64,000 nucleotides of DNA from Shimia sp049116215 (lineage in GTDB: Bacteria; Pseudomonadota; Alphaproteobacteria; Rhodobacterales; Rhodobacteraceae). The position numbers and the translations under genes were made by a program. The notes below the pieces were generated by a model. The model ran no database searches, was not told the DNA's origin, and saw nothing but the letters and a program-made list of their open reading frames with translations. Shown one piece after another: positions 7,015 through 14,612 of the stretch; the stretch's first letter is position 1, and every line of letters begins with the position of its first letter. Location of the stretch: contig NZ_JAGDZB010000006.1 in the NCBI RefSeq assembly GCF_049116215.1, positions 62,001 through 126,000 of the forward strand, read 5' to 3'.

Positions 7015-7585
7015 GCTGATGGCGCCAGACTTGGACCGGCTCCGGGAATATCGCTTCGGCCTGCGCATCGCGTTTGGCACCGAGGCGTTTGGCGACGGCG
7101 GCAGACTGCGTGTTGGGCAGATCGACGTAACTGACCAAGGAAGGCAGTTCCAACTGGCCCAGACCAAAGTCGCGCACGGCTTCGGCGGCTTCGGTGGCAT
7201 AGCCAAAACCCTCGGCGTCCTTGGTGAGGAAATAGCCCAGCTCATGCTCCCGGTCGCCAAATTCCATGCCGAGGCCAACGAAACCAAGGATCGCACCGGT
7301 GTCGCCTTTCACGATGGCGAAGTAGCCGACGCCGCGCAGCATCCAGCCGCTTACACATTGGGTGAACTCGGCCCAGGCTGCGTCACGGTCAAACGGGCCG
7401 TCCATAAAGAGGGCTCGGTCGCTTGAGAGAATGGCGTGGAAGGTGGAGAAATCCGTCAGGCGCATCGGGCGCAGAGTCAGACGTGGGGTCTCAAGAGTGG
7501 GCACACACATTTCCACCTGCGTCGCCAGTGCGGCGGCAGGTCCGGTGGCTGGCGCCTCCCAGGGATATGTGGTGTGCAAGGTCAT
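6998..7585 (-). CDS. GNAT acetyltransferase, tandem copy 4
   Basis: A 195-residue GNAT protein. The fold begins at VPTLETPRLTLRPMRLTDFSTF, followed by SSDRALFMDGP, HELGYFLTKDAEGFGYATEAAEAVRDFGLGQL with the AEGFGYA cofactor loop, and NTQSAAVAKRLGA. The first 25 residues (from MTLHTTYPW) precede the fold; a start at the internal Met26 (7510) is possible, but the upstream ATG overlaps the stop of the NIPSNAP gene and fits the coupled style of the operon. Closest relatives in the window are copies 1-3. Confidence 0.87.
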   Translation of the reverse strand: MTLHTTYPWEAPATGPAAALATQVEMCVPTLETPRLTLRPMRLTDFSTFHAILSSDRALFMDGPFDRDAAWAEFTQCVSGWMLRGVGYFAIVKGDTGAILGFVGLGMEFGDREHELGYFLTKDAEGFGYATEAAEAVRDFGLGQLELPSLVSYVDLPNTQSAAVAKRLGAKRDAQAEAIFPEPVQVWRHQLEAYA

Positions 7586-7920
7586 CAGAACGCGTCCAGA
7601 GCCTCAATCGGCGCGGCGTCCAGCACCGGGCGGGTGAAGGTGCGGTCATAGCGGCGGATGCAGCCGGTTTTCTGTGCGAAAGCAAAGGCTTTCTGGCACT
7701 CCGGGTCTTCCATCGACGCGGTGCGATAGGCTTCGTAAGCCGCCAGAGACGGATAAGAGAACATCGCATAGGCCACGTCATTGGCCCCCTCAGATGGCAG
7801 CCAATAGCCGTGATGGGTGCCGCCCATCCGGTTGACCAGACCAATCCAAACCTTGGCGTAGGCCTCAAAGGCCGCGACCTGATTTGGGTCGATCTCATAT
7901 GTGAGGGTGCAGGTGATCAT
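7585..7920 (-). CDS. NIPSNAP-family protein
   Basis: A 111-residue ferredoxin-like alpha/beta-barrel protein of the NIPSNAP/EthD-like kind: ITCTLTYEIDPNQVAAFEAYAKVWIGLVNRMGGTHHGYWLPSEGANDVAYAMFSYPSLAAYEAYR. The GG(T)HHGYWLP segment and the aromatic pattern are characteristic. Biochemical role is not established for bacterial members. Its ATG overlaps the ffh stop codon and its stop overlaps the start of GNAT copy 4, so it is translated as part of the ffh transcript. Confidence 0.85.
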   Translation of the reverse strand: MITCTLTYEIDPNQVAAFEAYAKVWIGLVNRMGGTHHGYWLPSEGANDVAYAMFSYPSLAAYEAYRTASMEDPECQKAFAFAQKTGCIRRYDRTFTRPVLDAAPIEALDAF

Positions 7921-9443
7921 TACTTTTTCTTCCCAAAGCCCGACAGGCCAGGGGGCAGGCCCATGCCGCCACCCAAACCACCAAGACCGCCCGGCAGGCC
8001 GCCTTTGCCACCAAGCGCTTTGGCGGCGGCTTCAAGCTGTTTCGGGTCCATCTGGGACGGGTCCATGTTGGCCATGTCCGCGCCGCCTTTGCCAACCATG
8101 CCTTTCATGGCTTGCTTCAGCATGCCGCCTTTGCCCATTTTGCCCATCTTCTTCATCATGTCGCCCATCTGGCGCTGCATCTTCAGAAGTTTGTTGAGAT
8201 CGGAGACCTCCATGCCGGAGCCTTTGGCGATCCGCTTTTTGCGCGAGGCTTGCAGCAGCTGCGGGTTGGCGCGTTCCAGCTTGGTCATGGATTGGATCAT
8301 GGCGATCTGGCGCAGGATCATTTTGTCGTCAAAACCGGCGTCCTGAACGCCTTTGGCCATTTTGGCCATGCCGGGAAGCATGCCCATCATGCCTTCCATG
8401 CCGCCCATTTTCTGCATCTGCTCGAGCTGCATTTTCATGTCGTTCATGTTGAAGCGGCCTTTTTGGAAGCGCTTCATCATTTTTTCGGCTTGCTCAGCCT
8501 CGATGGTTTCCTGAGCTTTTTCTACCAGCGCAACGATGTCGCCCATACCCAGAATACGGCCTGCGATCCGGTCCGCCTCGAAGGTTTCGAGCGCATCCAT
8601 CTTTTCGCCCAAGCCGACAAATTTGATCGGTTTGCCGGTTACCGCGCGCATAGACAGCGCCGCACCGCCACGGCCGTCACCGTCCATACGGGTCAGGACG
8701 ACGCCGGAGATGCCGATTTTGCCGTCAAACTCTTCGGCCACTTCCACAGCGACTTGACCGGTGAGGCCATCGACCACGAGGAGCGTTTCGCGTGGGTTGA
8801 CCACGTCGCGCACGTCCTCGACCTCTTTCATCAAGACTTCGTCGATCTGCAAACGACCGGCGGTGTCGAGCATGTATACGTCGTAGCCACCCAAGGTGGC
8901 CTGCTGTTTGGCACGTTTGGCAATCTGTACGGCGGACTCACCCGCCACAATCGGGAGCGTGTCGACGCCGATTTGGGTGCCGAGTACTTGCAGCTGTTGC
9001 ATCGCGGCCGGGCGATAGATGTCCAAAGAGGCCATCAGCACGCGTTTGCCGTCTTTTTCGGTCAGGCGTTTGGCGAGCTTACCGGTGGTGGTGGTTTTAC
9101 CAGAACCCTGCAGACCGACCATCAGGATGGGCGCGGGCGGGCTGTCAATTTTGAGCGCGCCAGTTTCGGCGTTTTCATCCCCTGCCAACACGTCTTTCAA
9201 CGCGTCGTGGACAATTTTCACAACCTGCTGGCCTGGGGTCACGGATTTTGTGACGGCCTGGCCGGTGGCTTTTTCCTGTACCGCTTTGACAAAGTCACGG
9301 GCGACGGGCAGCGAAACGTCAGCTTCCAGAAGGGCAACGCGCACCTCGCGCAGGGCGGTTTTGACGTCGTCCTCAGACAGGGCACCTTGCTTGGTGAGAC
9401 GATCAAAGACTCCAGAGAGGCGTTCGCTTAGATTTTCAAACAT
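7920..9443 (-). CDS. ffh: Signal recognition particle protein Ffh
   Basis: A 507-residue SRP54-type GTPase. The N domain starts MFENLSERLSGVFDRLTKQGALSEDDV; the G domain has P-loop GLQGSGKTTTTGKLA (about residue 108 on), DTAGRLQIDE, LTRMDGDGRGG and the GLGEKMDALE closing motif; the methionine-rich M domain (about residues 300-455) contains MNDMKMQLEQMQKMGGMEGMMGMLPG and GSGMEVSDLNKLLKMQRQM for RNA and signal-peptide binding. A Gly/Leu/Pro-rich tail ends KKK. It targets nascent membrane proteins to FtsY together with the SRP RNA at about 30015-30115. It heads the long minus-strand operon that runs to trmD. Confidence 0.97.
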   Translation of the reverse strand: MFENLSERLSGVFDRLTKQGALSEDDVKTALREVRVALLEADVSLPVARDFVKAVQEKATGQAVTKSVTPGQQVVKIVHDALKDVLAGDENAETGALKIDSPPAPILMVGLQGSGKTTTTGKLAKRLTEKDGKRVLMASLDIYRPAAMQQLQVLGTQIGVDTLPIVAGESAVQIAKRAKQQATLGGYDVYMLDTAGRLQIDEVLMKEVEDVRDVVNPRETLLVVDGLTGQVAVEVAEEFDGKIGISGVVLTRMDGDGRGGAALSMRAVTGKPIKFVGLGEKMDALETFEADRIAGRILGMGDIVALVEKAQETIEAEQAEKMMKRFQKGRFNMNDMKMQLEQMQKMGGMEGMMGMLPGMAKMAKGVQDAGFDDKMILRQIAMIQSMTKLERANPQLLQASRKKRIAKGSGMEVSDLNKLLKMQRQMGDMMKKMGKMGKGGMLKQAMKGMVGKGGADMANMDPSQMDPKQLEAAAKALGGKGGLPGGLGGLGGGMGLPPGLSGFGKKK

Positions 9444-9601
9444 CGCTGCCGGTTCCTTTCACCGTTTCAAACATGGCCCGAACATAGGTGCGAACCGCCC
9501 ATACGCCAATGTCCCCCATGGGCGCGACGCGCTGATGGGGGGCGATCCCGGCATGATGCCTGGGACCGGAAGTTTGACGGACTCCCGGAAGTGCTGCGCG
9601 T

Positions 9602-10101
9602 TTACGCCTGTGGGGGGGCAGAGTCAACAGGGGCGTGGTTTGCGAGCCAGGTGTTGATGGTCGCGGTGATCTCTTCGTGCAGCTTTTCTTCTGCGCCACT
9701 GAGCGCCAGGCGAAGGTAGGCTGGTGCGTGGTTGTGAAAATACAGATGAAGAAGATAGCGGCTACCGTCCTCAGTTTCCTTTCTTGAAAACTTCGCGACT
9801 TTAAGGTCCGGTAAAGGGTATTCTTCCTTTCGTTCGCCAAGCAGCGTTTTCCTTCGTAGAGCAATTTTGCCGGCATTCGGGACCAGAGACAGCGTCTTGT
9901 GTTGCAGAGCACTATAGGCACTGTGCACACCCATCGCTGAAAAAGTGAAAGCAAACCAATAGAAGGTAAGAGTCCGTTCTTCGAAGAGGCTTTTGTCAAA
10001 AGCCAGACCATCGCGAACCAAAACCCGCAAATTGGAAGGGCGCTCCAGGAAGGGCCAGCTTCAAAGCTCAAACCTTCAGAGGAATTACGGGTCACTCTCA
10101 T
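9602..10101 (-). pseudogene. Putative two-helix membrane protein, probably frameshifted
   Basis: Two overlapping frames look like parts of one gene. From the ATG at 10101 one frame reads MRVTRNSSEGLSFEAGPSW followed by a hydrophobic stretch; a second frame, whose only start before the conserved-looking part is a TTG at 10030, reads FYWFAFTFSAMGVHSAYSAL, then TLSLVPNAGKIALRRKTLLGERKEEYPLPDLKVAKFSRKE and an amphipathic C-terminus. The combined order (MR-x-TRN start, two membrane helices, a strand-rich tail with LRRKTL) resembles small PH-like membrane proteins. The join would fall in roughly 9960-10060. It could be a decayed gene, a sequencing error, or a short gene with a TTG start. Codon use and GC are lower than in the neighbours. 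Confidence 0.5.
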
Positions 10102-10219
10102 AGGTGTAGTGTTCGCATTGAGGTTGCGGAAAATTCAAGGGTTTAGTGCGCACTGGGTTGCAAAGAAATGGAATGCGTGTTCGGACGAGAGAAGCAAATA
10201 CAGCAAGGGCTTCAAAACA

Positions 10220-10756
10220 ATGGATGCATCATCACAGTTTCAGGACAGCTTGCCGGTGAGTTCGGATGCGCTTTTGGCGCAGCTTCAGGACTGGGGGCTG
10301 GGCTATGTGCTGCACGAGCATGTGCCATTGCGCACTGTGGAGGACGCTAAGTCTGTCGAGGATGCGATGGAGGTGCCTGGCGAGGCGGCGTTTCGGGTCA
10401 AAAACCTGTATCTGCGCGACAAGAAGAAGCGTAGTTATCTGGTGACGCTGGAGCAGGACCGAGAGATTGATCTGAAGGCGCTTGGTAAGCAGCTGGATGT
10501 CGGCGGTTTGTCGTTTGGATCAGCAGACCGGTTGATGCAGAATCTGGGGGTGCGGCCCGGCGCGGTGACGCCTTTGGCGATGGTCAATGGGGCCGAAAAC
10601 GGCGTGCGGTTCTTTATTGATGCTGCTGTGAAAGATGCCGAGAAGATCTACATGCATCCGCTGGTGAATGACCGCACGGTGGCGATGGATGTCAGCGATC
10701 TATGGGTGTTTTTTGTGAAACTGGATGTGGCGCCAGAGATGGTGGAGCTGGGGTAG
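10220..10756 (+). CDS. Prolyl-tRNA editing domain protein (YbaK/ProX deacylase)
   Basis: A 178-residue free-standing aminoacyl-tRNA deacylase. It shows the family pattern HEHVPLRTVEDA near residue 32, FRVKNLYLRDKKKRSYLVTLEQDREIDLKALGKQL with the conserved lysine in VKNLYL, and GVRPGAVTPLAMVNG, then MHPLVNDRTVAMD. Such proteins hydrolyse misacylated tRNAs (for example Ala-tRNAPro). Longer upstream readings from 10109 have no family resemblance, so the ATG at 10220 is preferred. The gene is transcribed away from the broken membrane gene; a GC hairpin follows directly. Confidence 0.9.
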   Translation: MDASSQFQDSLPVSSDALLAQLQDWGLGYVLHEHVPLRTVEDAKSVEDAMEVPGEAAFRVKNLYLRDKKKRSYLVTLEQDREIDLKALGKQLDVGGLSFGSADRLMQNLGVRPGAVTPLAMVNGAENGVRFFIDAAVKDAEKIYMHPLVNDRTVAMDVSDLWVFFVKLDVAPEMVELG

Positions 10757-10771
10757 GGGGCTTTTGCCCCC
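10756..10771 (+). terminator. GC-rich hairpin after the tRNA deacylase gene
   Basis: GGGGGC, a TTTT loop and GCCCCC form a six-pair stem starting right at the stop codon. No T-run follows. Just after it, at about 10785-10812, comes a CCCCCAAGGATATTTTTGG stretch of a kind I recall as recurrent at gene ends in roseobacters. Confidence 0.45.
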
Positions 10772-10821
10772 GTCACATCCAAGATGTAACTCCCCCAAGG
10801 ATATTTTTGGCAAGAAGAAGT

Positions 10822-11367
10822 TTAGGCGGCTTTGGTAGCCACTTCTGCACCGTCTTTGTTCAGGACGGTCACATCTGTGATGCCCAGGAAACCCAGCACA
10901 AAGCGCAGGTAGTTGGAGGCGAAGTCGATGTCGGAGCCAATTTCCGTTCCGCCGGAGGCAAAGGTGACGATGACTTTTTTGCCTTCGAGCAGACCTTTGG
11001 GGCCGGTGTCGGAATAGGCAAAAGTCACACCTGCGCGGGCCACCTGGTCGATCCAGGCCTTCAGCGATGCCGGGATGGAAAAGTTGTAGATGGCGGCGCC
11101 GATGATGATGGTGTCGGCCGCTTGAAGCTCCGCAACCAATGTGTCGGAGATTTCCAGCGCGGCTTTTTGGGCGTCGGTGCGGGCTTCTGGCGGGGTGAAG
11201 GTGGCCTGGGTGAAGGCCTCGTCCAAAAATGGCAGCGTGGTTTCCGCCAGATCGCGGCGGATGACGTGGCTGGCGTCTTGCTCAGCGACCAGCGCCGCAG
11301 AGGCGGTGCGGGAGGCGGAATCGGTGAAGCGTGCGGAGCTGTCGATGTGCAGAACGGTGTGGGTCAT
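10822..11367 (-). CDS. azoR: FMN-dependent NADH-azoreductase
   Basis: A 181-residue flavodoxin-fold oxidoreductase of the AzoR/NQO type. The FMN phosphate segment is VLHIDSSARFTDSASR, followed by the AADTIIIGAAIYNFSIPASLKAWIDQVARAGVTF core, GLLEGKKVIVTFASGGTEIGS and YLRFVLGFLGITDV. It reduces azo compounds and quinones by two electrons and may protect against quinone stress. The ATG at 11365-11367 is chosen because the fold starts there. A divergent LysR gene lies 123 bases away across a palindromic interval, so that regulator probably controls it. Confidence 0.92.
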   Translation of the reverse strand: MTHTVLHIDSSARFTDSASRTASAALVAEQDASHVIRRDLAETTLPFLDEAFTQATFTPPEARTDAQKAALEISDTLVAELQAADTIIIGAAIYNFSIPASLKAWIDQVARAGVTFAYSDTGPKGLLEGKKVIVTFASGGTEIGSDIDFASNYLRFVLGFLGITDVTVLNKDGAEVATKAA

Positions 11368-11414
11368 TGTGGTTCTCCATGGGTGCGTGTCTGTGATTGA
11401 GGAGAAGATGGGGT

Positions 11415-11434
11415 ATTGCAATTTCACACGCAAT
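11415..11434. promoter_or_regulatory. Candidate LysR-type binding site between azoR and lysR
   Basis: ATTGC-N10-GCAAT is a perfect interrupted palindrome fitting the T-N11-A design of LysR-type sites. It lies 56 bases before the LysR start and 47 bases before the azoR start. Confidence 0.45.
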
Positions 11435-11490
11435 CGCAGCAAATGCGCATGAGGTGTTTGAATTTGCACAAAGCGCAGTGAGGTCAGAAC

Positions 11491-12375
11491 ATGAAGAATT
11501 GGGATGAGGTGCGCACGGCGTTTCAGGTGGCACGGCTGGGCACGGTGAGCGGCGCAGCGGAGGTTTTGGGCGTGCACCATGCCACGGTGATCCGCCACAT
11601 TGATGCGCTGGAGACGCAGCTGGGGGTGAAGTTGTTTCAGCGCCATGCGCGGGGCTATACGCCAACGGAAGCGGGCGAAGACCTGATGCGTGTGGCGCAA
11701 ACCACGGACGATCAGCTGGGACAATTGGAAGGCCGTATCAAAGGTCGGGGCGCGGATGTGTCCGGTGAATTGGTGGTCACAGCCTTGGGCGGGTTTGCGC
11801 CTCTGGTGGCACCGATTCTGGCAGAGTTTCAGGCTGCACATCCAGATCTGATGGTTCGGTTTTTGACTGGCGATCGTGTGTTCCGGCTGGAATATGGTGA
11901 AGCGCATGTGGCGATCCGGGCTGGAGATGGCGAGGTGCAGCCGGACAATGTGGTACAGAAACTGGCGCAATTGCCTGCCGCGCTTTATGCCGCAGATCGT
12001 TACATCGCGCAGCATGGAGCGCCCAAAGATGAAGCGGATCTTGTGAACCATCGCTTCGTTGGGCATGATAATCCAGACAGCCGTGCGCCATTTTATCGCT
12101 GGCTGAAGACGCAGGTGCCGCGGGAAAACGTGGTGTTCCGCTCAACGTCGGATCGGGCGATTGCAGCGGCCATCCGCTCTGGCGCCGGATTGGGGTTCCT
12201 GCCGGTGTGGGATGTGGATGCGGCTGAGCCGATAAAGCAGGTGTTGGCGCCCAAGCCGGAATGGGACATCAATGTGCGCCTTATCACCCATGTGGATTTG
12301 CACCGAACCATCAAAGTGCAGACGTTTTTGACGTTCCTGAAAGAGCGGTCGCAGGATTGGGTCAGCGCACGATGA
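11491..12375 (+). CDS. LysR-family transcriptional regulator
   Basis: A 294-residue LysR protein. The N-terminal helix-turn-helix reads FQVARLGTVSGAAEVLGVHHATVIRHIDALETQLGVKLFQRHARGYTPTEAG, followed by a periplasmic-binding-type effector domain (GELVVTALGGFAPLVAPILAEFQAAHP). The effector cannot be deduced. It is divergent from azoR and its stop codon overlaps the start of the EamA transporter gene (ATGA), so it likely controls both azoR and the transporter. Confidence 0.9.
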   Translation: MKNWDEVRTAFQVARLGTVSGAAEVLGVHHATVIRHIDALETQLGVKLFQRHARGYTPTEAGEDLMRVAQTTDDQLGQLEGRIKGRGADVSGELVVTALGGFAPLVAPILAEFQAAHPDLMVRFLTGDRVFRLEYGEAHVAIRAGDGEVQPDNVVQKLAQLPAALYAADRYIAQHGAPKDEADLVNHRFVGHDNPDSRAPFYRWLKTQVPRENVVFRSTSDRAIAAAIRSGAGLGFLPVWDVDAAEPIKQVLAPKPEWDINVRLITHVDLHRTIKVQTFLTFLKERSQDWVSAR

Positions 12376-13253
12376 CGCTGCACCTGCGGGGCCATTTGGC
12401 CATGTTGCTGTTCTCCGCATTGGTGGCCGGCTCGTTTTCGCTAGGATCAATGAGCGCCAATGCAGTGGAGCCTGCGGCGCTCAATGCGGTGCGGTTTCTG
12501 ATTGCAGCGGGGGTGATAGGGGTGGCGGCTCTGGTGACCAAAGGGCTGCCTAAATCCGCGTGGCAGGCGCCCTGGCGCTACCTGATTTTGGGCGGGCTGT
12601 TTGCGGGGTATTTTGTGCTGATGTTTGAGGGGTTGAAGACCGCGCATCCGGTGAGCACAGCGGCGGTGTTCACTTTGACACCTTTGATGTCGGCTGGCTT
12701 TGGCTGGGTGCTGCTGCGTCAGATCACCACCCAACGTATGTTTGTCGCGCTGGGCATTGGCGGCATTGGTGCGTTGTGGGTGATTTTTCGGGCCGACTGG
12801 CACGCGTTTCTGCGGTTTGAAGTGGGCCAGGGGGAAATCTACTATTTCTGGGGCTGCATGTTGCACGCGCTCTATACGCCGATGGTGCGTAAGCTGAACC
12901 GTGGTGAGGCGCCGGTGGTGTTCACATTTGGTACCTTGATTGCCGGGTTGGTGATCCTGACCGGTTTTGGCTGGCGAGATCTTTGGACAACAGAGTGGCT
13001 GGCGCTGGAACCACTTGTGTGGGGGACCATTGTCTATTTGGCGGTGTTTGCCTCCGCCGCAACCTTTGTGTTGTTGCAGTTTGCGACGTTGCATCTGCCC
13101 AGTGCCAAGGTCATGGCCTACACTTATTTGGTGCCCAGCTGGGTGATCTTGTGGGAGATTGGCCTGAGCCACGGCGCGCCCAGTGGCTTTGTGCTGGTCG
13201 GGATTGGCCTGACCTGTGTTGCGCTTTGGATGTTGCTTGAAAATGAAGGGTAG
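12372..13253 (+). CDS. EamA/DMT-family transporter
   Basis: A 293-residue inner membrane protein with about ten hydrophobic segments arranged as two EamA repeats: the first begins HLAMLLFSALVAGSFSLGSM and contains AALNAVRFLIAAGVIG and HPVSTAAVFTLTPLMSAGFGWVLL; the second begins near residue 155 and contains PSAKVMAYTYLVPSWVILWEI and GFVLVGIGLTCVALWMLL. Members export metabolites such as amino acids, nucleobases or drugs; the substrate here is unknown. It is translationally coupled to the LysR gene before it. Confidence 0.88.
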   Translation: MTLHLRGHLAMLLFSALVAGSFSLGSMSANAVEPAALNAVRFLIAAGVIGVAALVTKGLPKSAWQAPWRYLILGGLFAGYFVLMFEGLKTAHPVSTAAVFTLTPLMSAGFGWVLLRQITTQRMFVALGIGGIGALWVIFRADWHAFLRFEVGQGEIYYFWGCMLHALYTPMVRKLNRGEAPVVFTFGTLIAGLVILTGFGWRDLWTTEWLALEPLVWGTIVYLAVFASAATFVLLQFATLHLPSAKVMAYTYLVPSWVILWEIGLSHGAPSGFVLVGIGLTCVALWMLLENEG

Positions 13254-13322
13254 CGCGCTGTTTTTAGAGCGATTTTTAGGGCGCTAACACGATCTGCTTG
13301 GCAGATTTGCCTGAGAGCTGCC

Positions 13323-13336
13323 TTGACTCACGTCAA
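13323..13336. promoter_or_regulatory. FNR-type box upstream of the ClbS-like gene
   Basis: TTGACTCACGTCAA is a perfect inverted repeat TTGAC-N4-GTCAA, matching the FNR/FnrL half-site pattern. It is centred at 13329.5; a TATCTT hexamer at 13359-13364 falls where the -10 element of a class II FNR promoter should be. A separate ATCTGC/GCAGAT hairpin lies upstream at 13292-13306. Confidence 0.6.
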
Positions 13337-13381
13337 AGATGAAGGTGTGGCTGGCAAGTATCTTTGAGCGGGAGGTGCATT

Positions 13382-13882
13382 ATGCCTGCAGCTACGACCA
13401 AAGCGGAATTGTTGGCCGTTGCCGACTTGGAATTTAAGAAACTTCAGAATGTGATTGCGACTGTGCCGCCGGACTTGGCGCTGTGTCAGCACGAAGACAA
13501 TTGGAGTATGCGCGATGTTCTGGTGCATCGAGCGCATTGGATTGATTTGTTTTTGGGCTGGTATGCCGACGGGCAAGCGGGCAAAGCCGTGGCCTTTCCG
13601 GCGCCGGGCTATAAGTGGAACCAGCTTAAAGCGTATAACGCGGACGTGTTGGCCAAGCATAAGGATGTGGATTGGGACAGCGCTAAGACAGAATTTGAGG
13701 CTGCGCATTTGCGGTGGCATCACTTGATCGAGGGGCTGGACCAAGAGGCGCTTTATGGCAAGCCGATGAAGGGTGGCAACAACAACTGGACCACCGGGCG
13801 CTGGGCCGAGGCGGCGGCCTCGTCGCACTACCGCTCTGCGGCGAAGTTTATTCGGGCGTGTCTGCGCCAGGTGGCGTCGTAA
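13382..13882 (+). CDS. ClbS/DfsB-family four-helix protein (DUF1706)
   Basis: A 166-residue protein of the DinB-like four-helix-bundle superfamily: MPAATTKAELLAVADLEFKKLQNVIATVPPDLAL, SMRDVLVHRAHWIDLFLGWYADGQAGK with a histidine pair, PAPGYKWNQLKAYNADVLAKHK, and NWTTGRWAEAAASSHYRSAAKFIRACLR. Relatives include ClbS, which hydrolyses the colibactin warhead, and DfsB, but most family members are uncharacterised. A strong GGGAGG precedes the ATG. A palindromic FNR-type site and a matching -10 lie upstream, suggesting induction when oxygen is low. Its 3' end overlaps the convergent ArsR gene by 35 bases. Confidence 0.82.
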   Translation: MPAATTKAELLAVADLEFKKLQNVIATVPPDLALCQHEDNWSMRDVLVHRAHWIDLFLGWYADGQAGKAVAFPAPGYKWNQLKAYNADVLAKHKDVDWDSAKTEFEAAHLRWHHLIEGLDQEALYGKPMKGGNNNWTTGRWAEAAASSHYRSAAKFIRACLRQVAS

Positions 13883-14195
13883 GCTCGGTTTCCAGGAACC
13901 GTTCAAAGGCGTCCAGATTGACGGGCTCGAATTGGCCAAATCCCTGCATCCAGACAGAGGCAGCGCGCAAGGCGTCCGGCTCCAGCTTGCACCATTTTAC
14001 CCGACCGCGCTTTTCCTGAGAGATCAAGCCTGCCTTGGTCAGGATCATCAGGTGTTTGGAAATCGCGGCAAGGGATATGTCAAACGGCTCCGCCACATCG
14101 GTCACAGCCATATCATCCTCAAGCAACATGTTGAGAATCTCGCGCCGTGTCGGGTCGGCGAGGGCAGAGAAGACGGTGTCTAGCGTGTTTGACAT
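13848..14195 (-). CDS. ArsR-family transcriptional regulator
   Basis: A 115-residue winged-helix repressor: LDTVFSALADPTRREILNMLLEDDMAVTDVAEPFDISLAAISKHLMILTKAGLISQEKRGRVKWCKLEP. The helix-turn-helix LAAISKHLMILTKAGL is canonical. There is no CxC metal-binding motif in the recognition helix, so this is probably the metal-independent ArsR subgroup, often paired with SRPBCC/AHSA1 proteins; none is adjacent here. The ATG at 14193-14195 has GGAG 8 bases upstream. It converges on and overlaps the ClbS-like gene. Confidence 0.9.
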   Translation of the reverse strand: MSNTLDTVFSALADPTRREILNMLLEDDMAVTDVAEPFDISLAAISKHLMILTKAGLISQEKRGRVKWCKLEPDALRAASVWMQGFGQFEPVNLDAFERFLETELTTPPGADTPE

Positions 14196-14235
14196 GTGTA
14201 CTCTCCTAGCGGTTTGGGGGCGCAGGGGGAAGAGA

Positions 14236-14439
14236 TCACAGATAGGGGTGTCTTTGGCGTTGGACATCAGGCGCAGTAAGATCTGCTGGCCATTGGTCTA
14301 TCCCTGCGTCGCGTGCAAGGCGGGCATTGGGGATAGTCCCTTGGGGCGTCTGCGCGACCACCAGCTTTTGCATCAAGACGGCCCTAACGCGCTCCCAAAA
14401 TCGAGGGGCGGGAGTTGGGGATGTGTTCGATATAGTCAT
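14236..14439 (-). CDS. Small protein, possibly DUF1127-like
   Basis: A 67-residue frame with a good ribosome binding site (GGGAGC nine bases before the ATG). It reads MTISNTSPTPAPRFWERVRAVL, a basic helix, and later ARLARDAGIDQWPADLTAPDVQRQ. The RDAGID segment and the basic N-terminal helix recall the small DUF1127 proteins, but the match is loose. It lies upstream of and in the same direction as the ArsR gene and is divergent from the following LysR gene, so it could be a target of either. Confidence 0.45.
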   Translation of the reverse strand: MTISNTSPTPAPRFWERVRAVLMQKLVVAQTPQGTIPNARLARDAGIDQWPADLTAPDVQRQRHPYL

Positions 14440-14612
14440 GAATGCAGCTCCCAGAATGACAACTTCTTCAAATTATCTGGGACATTGACCCGAAAAAATT
14501 GCCAAGAGCGCACCAGATGTGTGCCAAAAAGGCACAGGTTTTCCTGCGAGAACCCTGTAGGGTGGTTTGGTCGCGCTGAAGCGCTGCGAGTTTGGAGTTG
14601 GGGGAGTTTAAG

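Noticed and set aside
8112..9431. 439-codon open frame antisense to ffh
   Set aside because: His- and Phe-rich shadow of the ffh reading frame with no recognisable motif.
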